Shown here: positions 24,670 to 32,080 of the stretch, piece by piece | Layout: each line of letters starts with the position of its first letter | How positions within the stretch are numbered: the stretch's first letter is position 1 | Assembly (NCBI GenBank): GCA_947450025.1 | Contig: CANFTW010000006.1 | Location: 62,001-126,000 of the forward strand | DNA length: 64,000 nt | Source of the DNA: Bacteroidota bacterium | Lineage (GTDB): Bacteria; Bacteroidota; Bacteroidia; B-17B0; Aurantibacillaceae | Direction: 5' to 3' | Notes under the pieces: model-generated | The model's database searches: none | What the model was told of the DNA's origin: nothing | Seen by the model: the letters and a program-made list of their open reading frames with translations, nothing else | Translations under genes and position numbers: made by a program

Positions 24670-26038
24670 ACTTTAAGTGAATTAAATTTCTGATACGGAT
24701 TGATAAAGCAATTGCCACAAAACCTAATCCTATACTTAAGGCTAGCCATACGCCATACACTTTATATCCTAAAGTAAATGCAAATAGATAACTTAATGGA
24801 AGGGCAATAATCCAATACCCAATAAATGCGATATAAGTTGGATATTTATAGTCCTCAAGTCCTCGTAAAGCTCCTATCGCTACAACTTGCGTTCCATCAA
24901 ATAATTGAAAAAGAGCAGCAAATAATAGGAGTTTAGAAGCAATCAAAATAATTTCGGAGTCGTTACTAAATACTGTTGGTAAAATCCTATTTAAACAAAT
25001 AAATAAAATCGCCATACAACCCATAGTAACAAGGACTGATTTATAGGATGTTTTTATGGCTAATTTCAAATTTTCTAAATCATTTTTCGAATAATAGTTG
25101 CCTACTCTAATTGTGGTGGCACTTCCTATACCACTAGCAAACATATATGTAAATGCTGCTAAACTTAGTGCAATACCATGCGCATCTATTTGCTCTTTGC
25201 CAAAAACACCTGCCAGTAAACCTGCAATGGCAAAAGCGGCTACTTCAAAAGTAAATTGCATGGCTGATGCTAACCCGTCTTTAAATAATGGCCAAAAGTG
25301 TTGAGCATTAATTTTAGCCTCTTTAAAATAAACGGTAAAAGAGTTAATGCTTTTATGTTTAAACATAAATATTAAAAAGCCTACTCCCATAAATACACGA
25401 GCAATAAAAGTAGCCCAGCACGATCCCATATATCCTAATTCTGGCAACCCTGCTTTCCCATAAATGAGTAAATAATTTAAAACGATGTTTAATAAATTTC
25501 CACCTACACTAATATACATGGCAGCTTTAGTGTTACTTAAGCCTTCTGTATATTGTTTACAAACAAAAAATGCTGCCACTGGAATAATCGAGAAAATAAG
25601 AACATCAAAAAATGGAATTGCCAATTTCACCACATCTTCGGGTTGTTGCATATAGCCTAATAGTGGCGAAGCGAAAAATAAGATGATGAATAAGCCAACG
25701 GCTACCACCATATTTATAAATAAAGAGTTTTTTAGCAAAGAGGCCTTTTCTTTTTCGTTCTGATTGACATGAGCATCAGTAATAGCGGGCGTCAGCACAT
25801 AGCTCATACCAATGCTAAAAACTAATAAAATAACAAATAAATTGTTCGATAAAATACCTGCAGCTTGCTCCGTTTTGCCCAATCTACCTAAAAATATATT
25901 ATCGACCATTCCTGTAATAATATGCCCAATTTGGGTTAAAATCAGCGGAATGGATAATGAAATAGTTTCTTTGAGATGAGTATGTTTAAGTGTGTTTTTC
26001 AAAAGCGCTACAAATGTAGAAGAATTTTGCGGTATCAA
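24656..26038 (-). CDS. MATE-family multidrug/metabolite efflux transporter
   Basis: This inner-membrane antiporter has about 12 transmembrane helices over 460 residues. Its N-terminal part reads LSIPLILTQIGHIITGMVDNIFLGRLGKTEQAA, a clear MATE first-helix signature, and the second half repeats the pattern around FEVAAFAIAGLLAGVFG. It likely exports cationic compounds with Na+ or H+ exchange; the substrate is unknown. The start is uncertain. TTG at 26038 gives the longest form, while TTG at 26002 (MKNTLKHTHLKETISL) fits related proteins better. It is divergent from hpt. Confidence 0.88.
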   Translation of the reverse strand: MIPQNSSTFVALLKNTLKHTHLKETISLSIPLILTQIGHIITGMVDNIFLGRLGKTEQAAGILSNNLFVILLVFSIGMSYVLTPAITDAHVNQNEKEKASLLKNSLFINMVVAVGLFIILFFASPLLGYMQQPEDVVKLAIPFFDVLIFSIIPVAAFFVCKQYTEGLSNTKAAMYISVGGNLLNIVLNYLLIYGKAGLPELGYMGSCWATFIARVFMGVGFLIFMFKHKSINSFTVYFKEAKINAQHFWPLFKDGLASAMQFTFEVAAFAIAGLLAGVFGKEQIDAHGIALSLAAFTYMFASGIGSATTIRVGNYYSKNDLENLKLAIKTSYKSVLVTMGCMAILFICLNRILPTVFSNDSEIILIASKLLLFAALFQLFDGTQVVAIGALRGLEDYKYPTYIAFIGYWIIALPLSYLFAFTLGYKVYGVWLALSIGLGFVAIALSIRIRNLIHLKSISI

Positions 26039-26104
26039 TAAAATAAAGACTTCATTTTGCTCTAAAACATGGCGATAAAGGGTTTTTTACAACCAAATAG
26101 TTAT

Positions 26105-26112
26105 TATATTTG
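26105..26112 (+). promoter_or_regulatory. Predicted -7 box of hpt
   Basis: TATATTTG matches TAnnTTTG exactly, 21 nt before the hpt ATG. No clear TTG lies at the expected -33 distance. Confidence 0.45.
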
Positions 26113-26133
26113 TGACTATTCAAAAACGATTTA

Positions 26134-26670
26134 ATGCAGCAAGTTACTTTAAAAGATAAAACGTTTGTTCCATATATTACTGCTGATAAAATTTCAGTGA
26201 GTGTAAACAACTTGGCACAAAAAATCAATACCGATTTGGTAAATGATATGCCATTGTTTTTAGTGGTTTTAAATGGATCATTTATGTTTGCAGCTGATCT
26301 GTTAAAAGAAGTAACTATCCCTTGTGAAATATCATTTATAAAATTAGCATCTTATCATGGAACCAGCAGTTCTGGAACCGTTACGGAGATGATTGGCTTA
26401 ACAGATGAGATTAAAGGTAGAACAGTAGTTGTGGTTGAGGATATTGTGGACACAGGCGTTACTCTTGAGAAATTAGTTTCTCTTTTAAACAAAAAAGAGG
26501 TCAAGCAAATTAAAGTCGCTTCCTTTTTATTAAAACCAGATGCCTATAAAAAAGATATTCCCGTAGATTATGTGGGAATGGAAATTCCTAACGACTTTGT
26601 GGTAGGGTATGGATTAGATTATGATGGGCTAGGAAGAAATATGAAAGAAATTTATGTTTTACATAAATAA
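26134..26670 (+). CDS. hpt: Hypoxanthine phosphoribosyltransferase
   Basis: This 178-residue cytoplasmic purine-salvage enzyme converts hypoxanthine or guanine plus PRPP to IMP or GMP. The type I PRTase PRPP loop VVVVEDIVDTGVTLEKL lies near residues 105-121. The hood-side segments VVLNGSFMFAADL and FIKLASYHGTSSSGTV and the C-terminal VVGYGLDYDGLGRNMKEIY are typical of bacterial Hpt. It is followed after 37 bp by adk, another purine-nucleotide enzyme, and probably shares its transcript. Confidence 0.94.
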   Translation: MQQVTLKDKTFVPYITADKISVSVNNLAQKINTDLVNDMPLFLVVLNGSFMFAADLLKEVTIPCEISFIKLASYHGTSSSGTVTEMIGLTDEIKGRTVVVVEDIVDTGVTLEKLVSLLNKKEVKQIKVASFLLKPDAYKKDIPVDYVGMEIPNDFVVGYGLDYDGLGRNMKEIYVLHK

Positions 26671-26707
26671 TTGAAAAAATAAAAACAAACATTTAAATAC
26701 ATCAACA

Positions 26708-27874
26708 ATGAAAAGCATGTTAAACATCGTTTTATTTGGTCCTCCAGGAGCAGGAAAAGGCACACAGTCAGAAAAATTAATTGATAAATATGGCTTAGTT
26801 CATTTATCTACTGGAGATATTTTACGTAGTGAAATTTCAAGAGGTACAGCCCTTGGATTGGAAGCAAAGCAAGTGATGGACCGTGGTGATTTAGTAAGTG
26901 ATGAGATAGTAATCGGAATGATTGAATCTAAATTAGATGCTAACCCAAATGCTAATGGATTTATATTTGATGGATTTCCTCGTACACAAGCCCAAGCGGT
27001 TGCATTAGATGATTTGTTGCAAAAAAAAGGCACAGCAATTAGTGCAATGTTAGCTTTAGAGGTTGATAATGAAGAATTAGTAAAGCGCCTATTGTTACGT
27101 GGTAAAGATTCTGGCAGAGCTGATGATCAAAATGAAGATATTATTAGAAATCGTGTAAACGAGTATAATAACAAAACATTACCCCTTAAAAAATATTATT
27201 CAGAACAAGCTAAATTTCATTCTATTCATGGAATTGGGTCTATCGAATCTATCTTTAATCAATTAACAGAACGTATTACCTTTGTAAAAGCTGAAATTGA
27301 GTTGACGATGTTAGAAAATGACATTGAACATTTAGATTTGACTATTAATGATTTTGAAGTTGCCACTGAAATTTCGGATGAATTAAAAAAAGATATTGAG
27401 GATGTGAGAAGTGCAGAGCCTGCTAAAAAATTGTCTGGTGCTAAACCAGTAGTTAAAAAAACAGCCTCAAAAAAAATTTCTAAGCCTGCATCAAAAGTAG
27501 CTGCTAAAAAAACAGTTACCAAATCAGCACCTAAAAAAGCTGTTAAAAAAGCAACAGTAAAAAAAGCGGTTAAAAAGGCAGCGCCTAAAAAAGTTGTAAA
27601 AAAGACGACTCCTAAAAAAGCATCTCCAAAGAAATCAGTAGTTAAGAAAGTGGCAAAAAAGATATCGGCTAAAAAGGTTGTTAAGAAAGTTACTACTAAG
27701 AAAGTAGCGTCTAAAAAACCGGTAGTAAAAAAAGTGATAAAAAAGACAGCTCCTAAAAAAGTAGCTAAAAAAATTGTTGCCAAAAAACCATTAAAAAAAG
27801 TAGCTTCAAAAAAAGTAGCGAAAAAAATCGCTCCCAAAAAGGCGGTTAAAAAAGCAGTTAAAAAGAAAAAATAA
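26708..27874 (+). CDS. adk: Adenylate kinase fused to a histone-H1-like Lys/Ala-rich tail
   Basis: The first 190 residues are a normal short-lid adenylate kinase (ATP + AMP to 2 ADP): P-loop FGPPGAGKGTQ (about residues 9-19), STGDILR, GFIFDGFPRTQAQA, and the compact lid RGKDSGRADDQNEDIIRNR. A linker (195-240) follows, then about 150 residues of repeated KKxxxKK / KKVAKK / KKAVKK units (241-388). This tail is like the C-terminal tails of eukaryotic H1 and bacterial AlgP/HctA-type proteins, and would bind DNA or RNA. Adenylate kinases of this phylum normally end near residue 190. ATG at 26708 or 26717 could be the start; the second fits the family better. It is followed by a strong hairpin. Confidence 0.9.
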   Translation: MKSMLNIVLFGPPGAGKGTQSEKLIDKYGLVHLSTGDILRSEISRGTALGLEAKQVMDRGDLVSDEIVIGMIESKLDANPNANGFIFDGFPRTQAQAVALDDLLQKKGTAISAMLALEVDNEELVKRLLLRGKDSGRADDQNEDIIRNRVNEYNNKTLPLKKYYSEQAKFHSIHGIGSIESIFNQLTERITFVKAEIELTMLENDIEHLDLTINDFEVATEISDELKKDIEDVRSAEPAKKLSGAKPVVKKTASKKISKPASKVAAKKTVTKSAPKKAVKKATVKKAVKKAAPKKVVKKTTPKKASPKKSVVKKVAKKISAKKVVKKVTTKKVASKKPVVKKVIKKTAPKKVAKKIVAKKPLKKVASKKVAKKIAPKKAVKKAVKKKK

Positions 27875-27890
27875 TATCATTGGGTTTAGG

Positions 27891-27932
27891 ACAAAAGATT
27901 TAAGATGATCAACTTCTCTTAAATCTTTTGTC
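27891..27932 (+). terminator. Terminator hairpin between adk and obg
   Basis: A 15-bp perfect inverted repeat, ACAAAAGATTTAAGA / TCTTAAATCTTTTGT, encloses an 11-nt loop. It ends 22 bp before the obg GTG, which argues against any obg start further upstream. Confidence 0.7.
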
Positions 27933-27954
27933 GTTTATCTTTAATCTAAATAAA

Positions 27955-28959
27955 GTGGATACTAATTTTGTTGATTACGTAAGAATTTGTTGCCGAAGTG
28001 GCAAAGGTGGTAAGGGCTCTACGCATTTACATCGCGATAAGCTAACTGCCTTTGGTGGTCCTGATGGAGGAGATGGCGGAAGAGGTGGTCATATCATTTT
28101 ACGTGGTAACAAACAATTTTGGACACTCATCCATTTAAAATATCGAAAACATATTATTGCTAAGCAAGGAGGTGATGGAGGATCTTCTCACAAATCTGGT
28201 AAAGAGGGTGAGGATGAAATATTAGATGTGCCACTAGGGACGATTGCTCGTGATTTAGAAACTGGAGAATTTATTTGTGAAATAACAGAAGATGGCCAAG
28301 AAATTGTTTTATTGCCAGGAGGAATGGGGGGTAGAGGCAATGCCCATTTTAAATCTCCAACCAATCAAACACCACGTTATTCTCAGCCAGGTGAAGAAGG
28401 AAAAGAAGAATGGAAAATTTTAGAATTAAAAGTACTTGCAGATGTTGGTTTAGTTGGTTTTCCTAATGCAGGAAAATCCACATTGCTTTCTGTGGTTTCT
28501 GCTGCTAAACCAGAAATTGCTAATTATCCATTTACAACCCTCGTCCCTAATTTAGGAATCGTTCCTTATCGCGATTACAAAAGCTTTGTCATGGCTGATA
28601 TTCCAGGGATTATAGAAGGCGCTAGTGAAGGAAAAGGATTAGGTACTCGATTCTTGAGACATATTGAACGTAACTCTACTTTGTTATTTATGGTGAGTTG
28701 CCAAAGTGATAATATTTATGAAGAATATAAAATTCTTTTAAATGAACTAAAAGAGTATAATCCTGAATTAATGGATAAGCAGCGTATTTTAGCCATTACT
28801 AAATGCGATACGATTGACGATGAATTAATCGAAGAATTAGAAAAGGATTTAAAAAAACGGATGAAAGGAAAGTTCAAAATTCCTTATTTGTTTATTTCTG
28901 CTCAATCTGGATACCATATTCAGGAGTTGAAAGATATGTTGTGGGAACAATTAAATTAA
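27955..28959 (+). CDS. obgE: GTPase Obg
   Basis: This essential ribosome-associated GTPase takes part in 50S assembly and the stringent response. The glycine-rich Obg fold (about residues 1-158: [59 protein letters not shown]) is followed by the G domain with [25 protein letters not shown] and TKCD. I chose the GTG at 27955 (MDTNFVDYV). An in-frame TTG at 27928 lies inside the adk terminator hairpin, and Obg proteins normally begin shortly before the FVDYV strand. The length is 334 residues, without the extra C-terminal OCT domain. Confidence 0.95.
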   Translation: MDTNFVDYVRICCRSGKGGKGSTHLHRDKLTAFGGPDGGDGGRGGHIILRGNKQFWTLIHLKYRKHIIAKQGGDGGSSHKSGKEGEDEILDVPLGTIARDLETGEFICEITEDGQEIVLLPGGMGGRGNAHFKSPTNQTPRYSQPGEEGKEEWKILELKVLADVGLVGFPNAGKSTLLSVVSAAKPEIANYPFTTLVPNLGIVPYRDYKSFVMADIPGIIEGASEGKGLGTRFLRHIERNSTLLFMVSCQSDNIYEEYKILLNELKEYNPELMDKQRILAITKCDTIDDELIEELEKDLKKRMKGKFKIPYLFISAQSGYHIQELKDMLWEQLN

Positions 28960-28963
28960 TTCA

Positions 28964-29341
28964 TTGAAAAAACGCTTACACATATTTTTCTCTTTTATAC
29001 TTTTAGTAAGTTTTAGCTGGCAATGTGCTGCTAAGTCTATTATTTATTTAAGCTTTAAAAACAAACAAACACAATTATCTAAAACAGTTTGTATTAATAG
29101 GAATAAACCTAAAAGTTGTTGTGCCGCTAAATGTTATTTAGCAAAAGAATTAAAAAAAGAAGACAAGCGACAATCAAATTCTGCGTCATTAAAAGATAAA
29201 ACTGAAAAAACTGAATTACGAACTGGAACCATAACCTTCCTCTTTTCGACTCATACTTTAAATCAAGATTATAAAATTATTGAAACTAAAAGCTTACCTA
29301 ATAACTTTTTGTCTTCGGTCTTTCATCCGCCTAGTTTATAG
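28964..29341 (+). CDS. Small exported cysteine-rich protein, possibly copper-related
   Basis: This is a 125-residue product with a TTG start. A hydrophobic N-terminus (about residues 5-22, HIFFSFILLVSFSWQCAAK) acts as signal peptide or anchor. It is followed by a short cluster CINRNKPKSCCAAKCYLAKEL, with four cysteines in the C-x8-CC-x3-C pattern. Similar small proteins with a C...C..KCYL motif occur next to MbnP-type and other copper-linked loci in Bacteroidota, as far as I recall. The rest is Lys/Ser/Thr-rich. It begins 4 bp after obg, but function points to the MbnP gene downstream. Confidence 0.55.
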   Translation: MKKRLHIFFSFILLVSFSWQCAAKSIIYLSFKNKQTQLSKTVCINRNKPKSCCAAKCYLAKELKKEDKRQSNSASLKDKTEKTELRTGTITFLFSTHTLNQDYKIIETKSLPNNFLSSVFHPPSL

Positions 29342-29646
29342 TTTTTTTACATTTTCAGGCATGCTCTTATAGAGCTGAAGCTCTTGTCACAGTATACATT
29401 GTGTCAAATGATGTATATATATATTCCATTCATTTATACTGTAAATTTTTGTAGCAATGATAGTGATATTAAATGTGTATCGATTTAAAACTATATATCA
29501 GCTATCAATCATCGAGTAAGCTTGAAAGAACTCATATACCCGAGTATATGAAAAAATAAATATATAAACTATTTATGATCGTTAATCATTGGATTAATCA
29601 TCAACGTTTAAAGGACAAATTAAAAATGACTCATCTAACCAGTAAT
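29342..29646. other. Intergenic region upstream of the MbnP-family gene
   Basis: These 305 bp contain no convincing gene. They hold two small dyads: TTGTCACA-N8-TGTGTCAA (29384-29407), and a perfect CATATAC-CCGA-GTATATG hairpin (29533-29550) followed by an A-run. Either may be an operator or hairpin controlling the downstream locus. In-frame codons upstream of the ATG at 29647 are not conserved-looking and were left out. Confidence 0.4.
29384..29407. promoter_or_regulatory. Dyad-symmetric element, possible operator of the MbnP locus
   Basis: The half-sites TTGTCACA and TGTGTCAA match in 7 of 8 positions as inverted repeats around an 8-nt AT-rich centre. Position in the long intergenic region before the MbnP gene suggests a metal-responsive operator. 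The regulator is unknown. Confidence 0.3.
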
Positions 29647-30438
29647 ATGAAAACTATATTTAAAATAAGCATCATAATCGTATTAATTATACCATTCACT
29701 AATTGTAAAAAAGATAAATCGTCACCAGAGCCTGTGTCTCCATTACCAGAACAGGTAACGTCTGGAAATTTAAAAATACTTTTTGAAGGGATGGTCGATA
29801 CCAACGCCTTGGTTTTAGGCGCCCAAACCTATACTAATCAAGCCGGTAATGCATTTAATATCACAAGCTATGAATTTTTTATCAGTAATATAAAATTAAC
29901 TAAACTTGATGGAACTGTTTGGAGCGAAATAAATAGCTATCATTTAATTGATTATTCAAATGACCCATCTACTTTAATCTCAATTACTGATGTTCCTTTT
30001 GGTAATTACAAATCTATTGAATTTACCTTAGGTGTTGATAGTGCAAGAAATGTATCAGGTGCCCAAGTTGGTGCGCTGGACCCTTCTTCAGGAATGTTTT
30101 GGACATGGAATCAAGGATATATTATGGCTAAATTTGAAGGAACTTCGCCACAATCATCTTTAGCTGGTAATCAATTAAAATTTCATATTGGAGGGTTTTC
30201 AGGAAATAACTCCGTTTTAAAAACTATCAGCCCTTCTTTTAATGGAGATACAGCTAAAGTGTCTAGCACAGTGGTTCCTCAAATTCATCTTTCTAATAAT
30301 GTATTAGAGTGGTTTCAAACACCTACCATGATAGATTTCACGACTGTGAATAATATTACGATGCCTGGAGCTAGTGCTAAAATGATAGCAGATAATTACT
30401 CAGACATGTTTACTGTAGAGCATATTCATAATAATTAA
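29647..30438 (+). CDS. mbnP: MbnP-family copper-associated lipoprotein
   Basis: This 263-residue lipoprotein starts MKTIFKISIIIVLIIPFTNC with the lipobox FTNC, so it is lipid-anchored after Lsp cleavage. The mature part matches the MbnP family over its length: QTYTNQAGNAFNITSYEFFISNIKLTKLDGT, YHLIDYSND, SIEFTLGVDSARNVSGAQVGALDPSSGMFWTWNQGYIMAKFEG, ending MFTVEHIHNN. MbnP is a periplasmic copper-binding partner encoded with the di-haem enzyme MbnH in methanobactin-type and related copper operons. No MbnH gene is in the window. I chose the ATG at 29647 because it gives a proper lipoprotein signal; the longer in-frame form has none. The next gene is a barrel protein. Confidence 0.85.
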   Translation: MKTIFKISIIIVLIIPFTNCKKDKSSPEPVSPLPEQVTSGNLKILFEGMVDTNALVLGAQTYTNQAGNAFNITSYEFFISNIKLTKLDGTVWSEINSYHLIDYSNDPSTLISITDVPFGNYKSIEFTLGVDSARNVSGAQVGALDPSSGMFWTWNQGYIMAKFEGTSPQSSLAGNQLKFHIGGFSGNNSVLKTISPSFNGDTAKVSSTVVPQIHLSNNVLEWFQTPTMIDFTTVNNITMPGASAKMIADNYSDMFTVEHIHNN

Positions 30439-30458
30439 TTATCATTAAAATAGTCAGA

Positions 30459-30490
30459 TTAAGCGGAGTCATTTTTTTGATTCCGCTTAT
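30459..30490 (+). terminator. Hairpin between MbnP gene and barrel gene
   Basis: TAAGCGGA / TCCGCTTA (30460-30467 with 30482-30489) enclose a 14-nt loop containing a T-run. It may be a partial terminator or mRNA-stability element within the operon. Confidence 0.4.
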
Positions 30491-30517
30491 TAATAAAGTT
30501 TAATAACTAATAACATT

Positions 30518-31510
30518 ATGAAAAAACTAATAACATTTTTTATTTGCTTTGGTTTTATGTTTGCCTTAAACTCATTAGCTTGTGACGTCTGCGGCAACTA
30601 CATGGGTATTACGCCTTATGATAACAAGAATAGTATTTCATTTCTACATCGTTACCGCGTGTTTAATGGCTATAGAGATTATCAATCTCAAAGTCATTTT
30701 TTTCCGCATTCAGCTTATAAAGTAATGCATGGAAGTGATCCAAGCTTAGATTCAATTAACGCGGCAAATCAACATTATTCTAGTAAGGATTTTGAATCGT
30801 ATAAAATTTTTGAATTACGACTAAAATATTTTGTTTTAAAACGATTAGAATTAAATGTATTCCTGCCATTATTAAATAATAAATCAAAAACAGGTGATGA
30901 TTATAACTCACATACTGGATTAGGGGATATTTCAATTAATTCAGGTTTTCATGTTATCACTCCAAAAGCAAATCAAACAGTTCGTCATAAGTTAATTATA
31001 GGAGGCGGCATTAAACTGCCAACAGGCAATTATTATGCACACGATGAACATAGCGACCGATTACCTTTTGAAATGCAGCCAGGTACAGGTAGTGTAGACG
31101 GTTTTGGATATCTGAATTATGTAGTGATGACAACACAATTAGGACTAAGTGTAAATGTTAATTATAAAGTCAATGGTACAAATTTGTATCACGAAAAATT
31201 ATGCAATAGTCATAATGATTTTTTATCGTTATTTTATAAATGCAATTTTAAAAATTTAGCTTTTTATCCATCTCTTCAAGCTAACTATGAAAACACTAAA
31301 GGATTGAAAATTAAAAATGAAATACAAAAAAACACAGATGTTAATTCTATATTAATAGGGCCAGGTTTAGATTTGTATTATAAATCTTTTTCTATCAACT
31401 TAGCCTGGCAATTCACAGCTTATGAAGAGGTAAAAGAAGGTAATCTAAAAAGTGCTGGTAGATTAAGCTTTGGATTGAACTATAATTTTAGCAGAAAAGA
31501 GAAAGGCTAA
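30518..31510 (+). CDS. Outer-membrane transporter-like beta-barrel of the MbnP locus
   Basis: This 330-residue protein has a signal peptide (about 1-20) followed at once by CDVCGNYMGITPYDNKN. This CxxC start is seen in barrel proteins encoded beside MbnP genes. The rest is made of amphipathic beta strands (FELRLKYFVLKRLELNVFLPL, KLIIGGGIKLPTGNYYAHDEH, LSFGLNYNF), so an outer-membrane barrel is likely. I infer copper or copper-ligand uptake from the neighbour and the N-terminal CxxC; this is not shown. It ends just before a convergent gldH. Confidence 0.7.
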   Translation: MKKLITFFICFGFMFALNSLACDVCGNYMGITPYDNKNSISFLHRYRVFNGYRDYQSQSHFFPHSAYKVMHGSDPSLDSINAANQHYSSKDFESYKIFELRLKYFVLKRLELNVFLPLLNNKSKTGDDYNSHTGLGDISINSGFHVITPKANQTVRHKLIIGGGIKLPTGNYYAHDEHSDRLPFEMQPGTGSVDGFGYLNYVVMTTQLGLSVNVNYKVNGTNLYHEKLCNSHNDFLSLFYKCNFKNLAFYPSLQANYENTKGLKIKNEIQKNTDVNSILIGPGLDLYYKSFSINLAWQFTAYEEVKEGNLKSAGRLSFGLNYNFSRKEKG

Positions 31511-31591
31511 TTATTTATCTTTTATTTATTTGAAAAGATAATAGGAACCCAAATATGAAGTTAATATTCACTTTATTTGAATTAGTAGAAT

Positions 31592-32080
31592 TTACTTCGC
31601 CAATTCAACAGTCATTCCAAAATCCATGATTAATGGAAGCGGATTACTGCGCATGCCTTGTTCGAATGTAAATTTGTATTTACCTGTTTGCGGAAAAATT
31701 AAATTTTGTTTCAAAGGGATTTTATTATCCCAAATATCTCCTGCGCCATCACCCTGCCATTCACCTTTTTTATTTGCTAACACACACTCCAAAGTATCTA
31801 TAGATGTTTTACCATCTGGATAAGTAGTTGTTAAAAACACAAATAAATTACTGTATGGGTAAGCATCGGCATGACGCACGTTTAAAAATACATTATGGTA
31901 GGGCTTGTTGTCTTTAATATCTACTTCAAAACTTAACTTGTTTTCAGTTTTCCAACCTTCATCAGGTAATTTTGTATACTCGCTAAACACCACATTTTTA
32001 TTACATGATGTCATTATTATACTTAATATCATAACGCTAACCGTTAGGATGTTTTTTTTAAGCGCTAGGAGGATTGTCAT
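31592..32080 (-). CDS. gldH: Gliding motility lipoprotein GldH
   Basis: This lipoprotein of about 162 residues has signal and lipobox SIIMTSCNK. The mature part has the GldH pattern VFSEYTKLPDEGWKTENKLSFEVDI, NVFLNVRHADAYPYSNLFVFLTT, LECVLANKKGEWQGDGAGDIWDNKIPLKQ and YKFTFEQGMRSNPLPLIMDFGM. GldH is required for gliding and for GldK-type complex function in Flavobacterium. I chose the ATG at 32080, which leaves a 23-bp overlap with the upstream ricT gene. A longer in-frame reading would run inside ricT. GldH next to RicT is a recurrent arrangement in the phylum. Confidence 0.88.
   Translation of the reverse strand: MTILLALKKNILTVSVMILSIIMTSCNKNVVFSEYTKLPDEGWKTENKLSFEVDIKDNKPYHNVFLNVRHADAYPYSNLFVFLTTTYPDGKTSIDTLECVLANKKGEWQGDGAGDIWDNKIPLKQNLIFPQTGKYKFTFEQGMRSNPLPLIMDFGMTVELAK

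Noticed and set aside
27259-27837. Long open frame on the minus strand over the adk tail, encoding a Phe/Leu/Ala/Thr-rich protein
   Set aside because: It is the antisense of the Lys-rich repeats (AAA/AAG read as TTT/CTT). It looks like a membrane protein only by composition.
29575-29646. Upstream start for the MbnP gene at 29575
   Set aside because: The added residues give no signal peptide. The ATG at 29647 gives a clean lipoprotein signal and FTNC lipobox.
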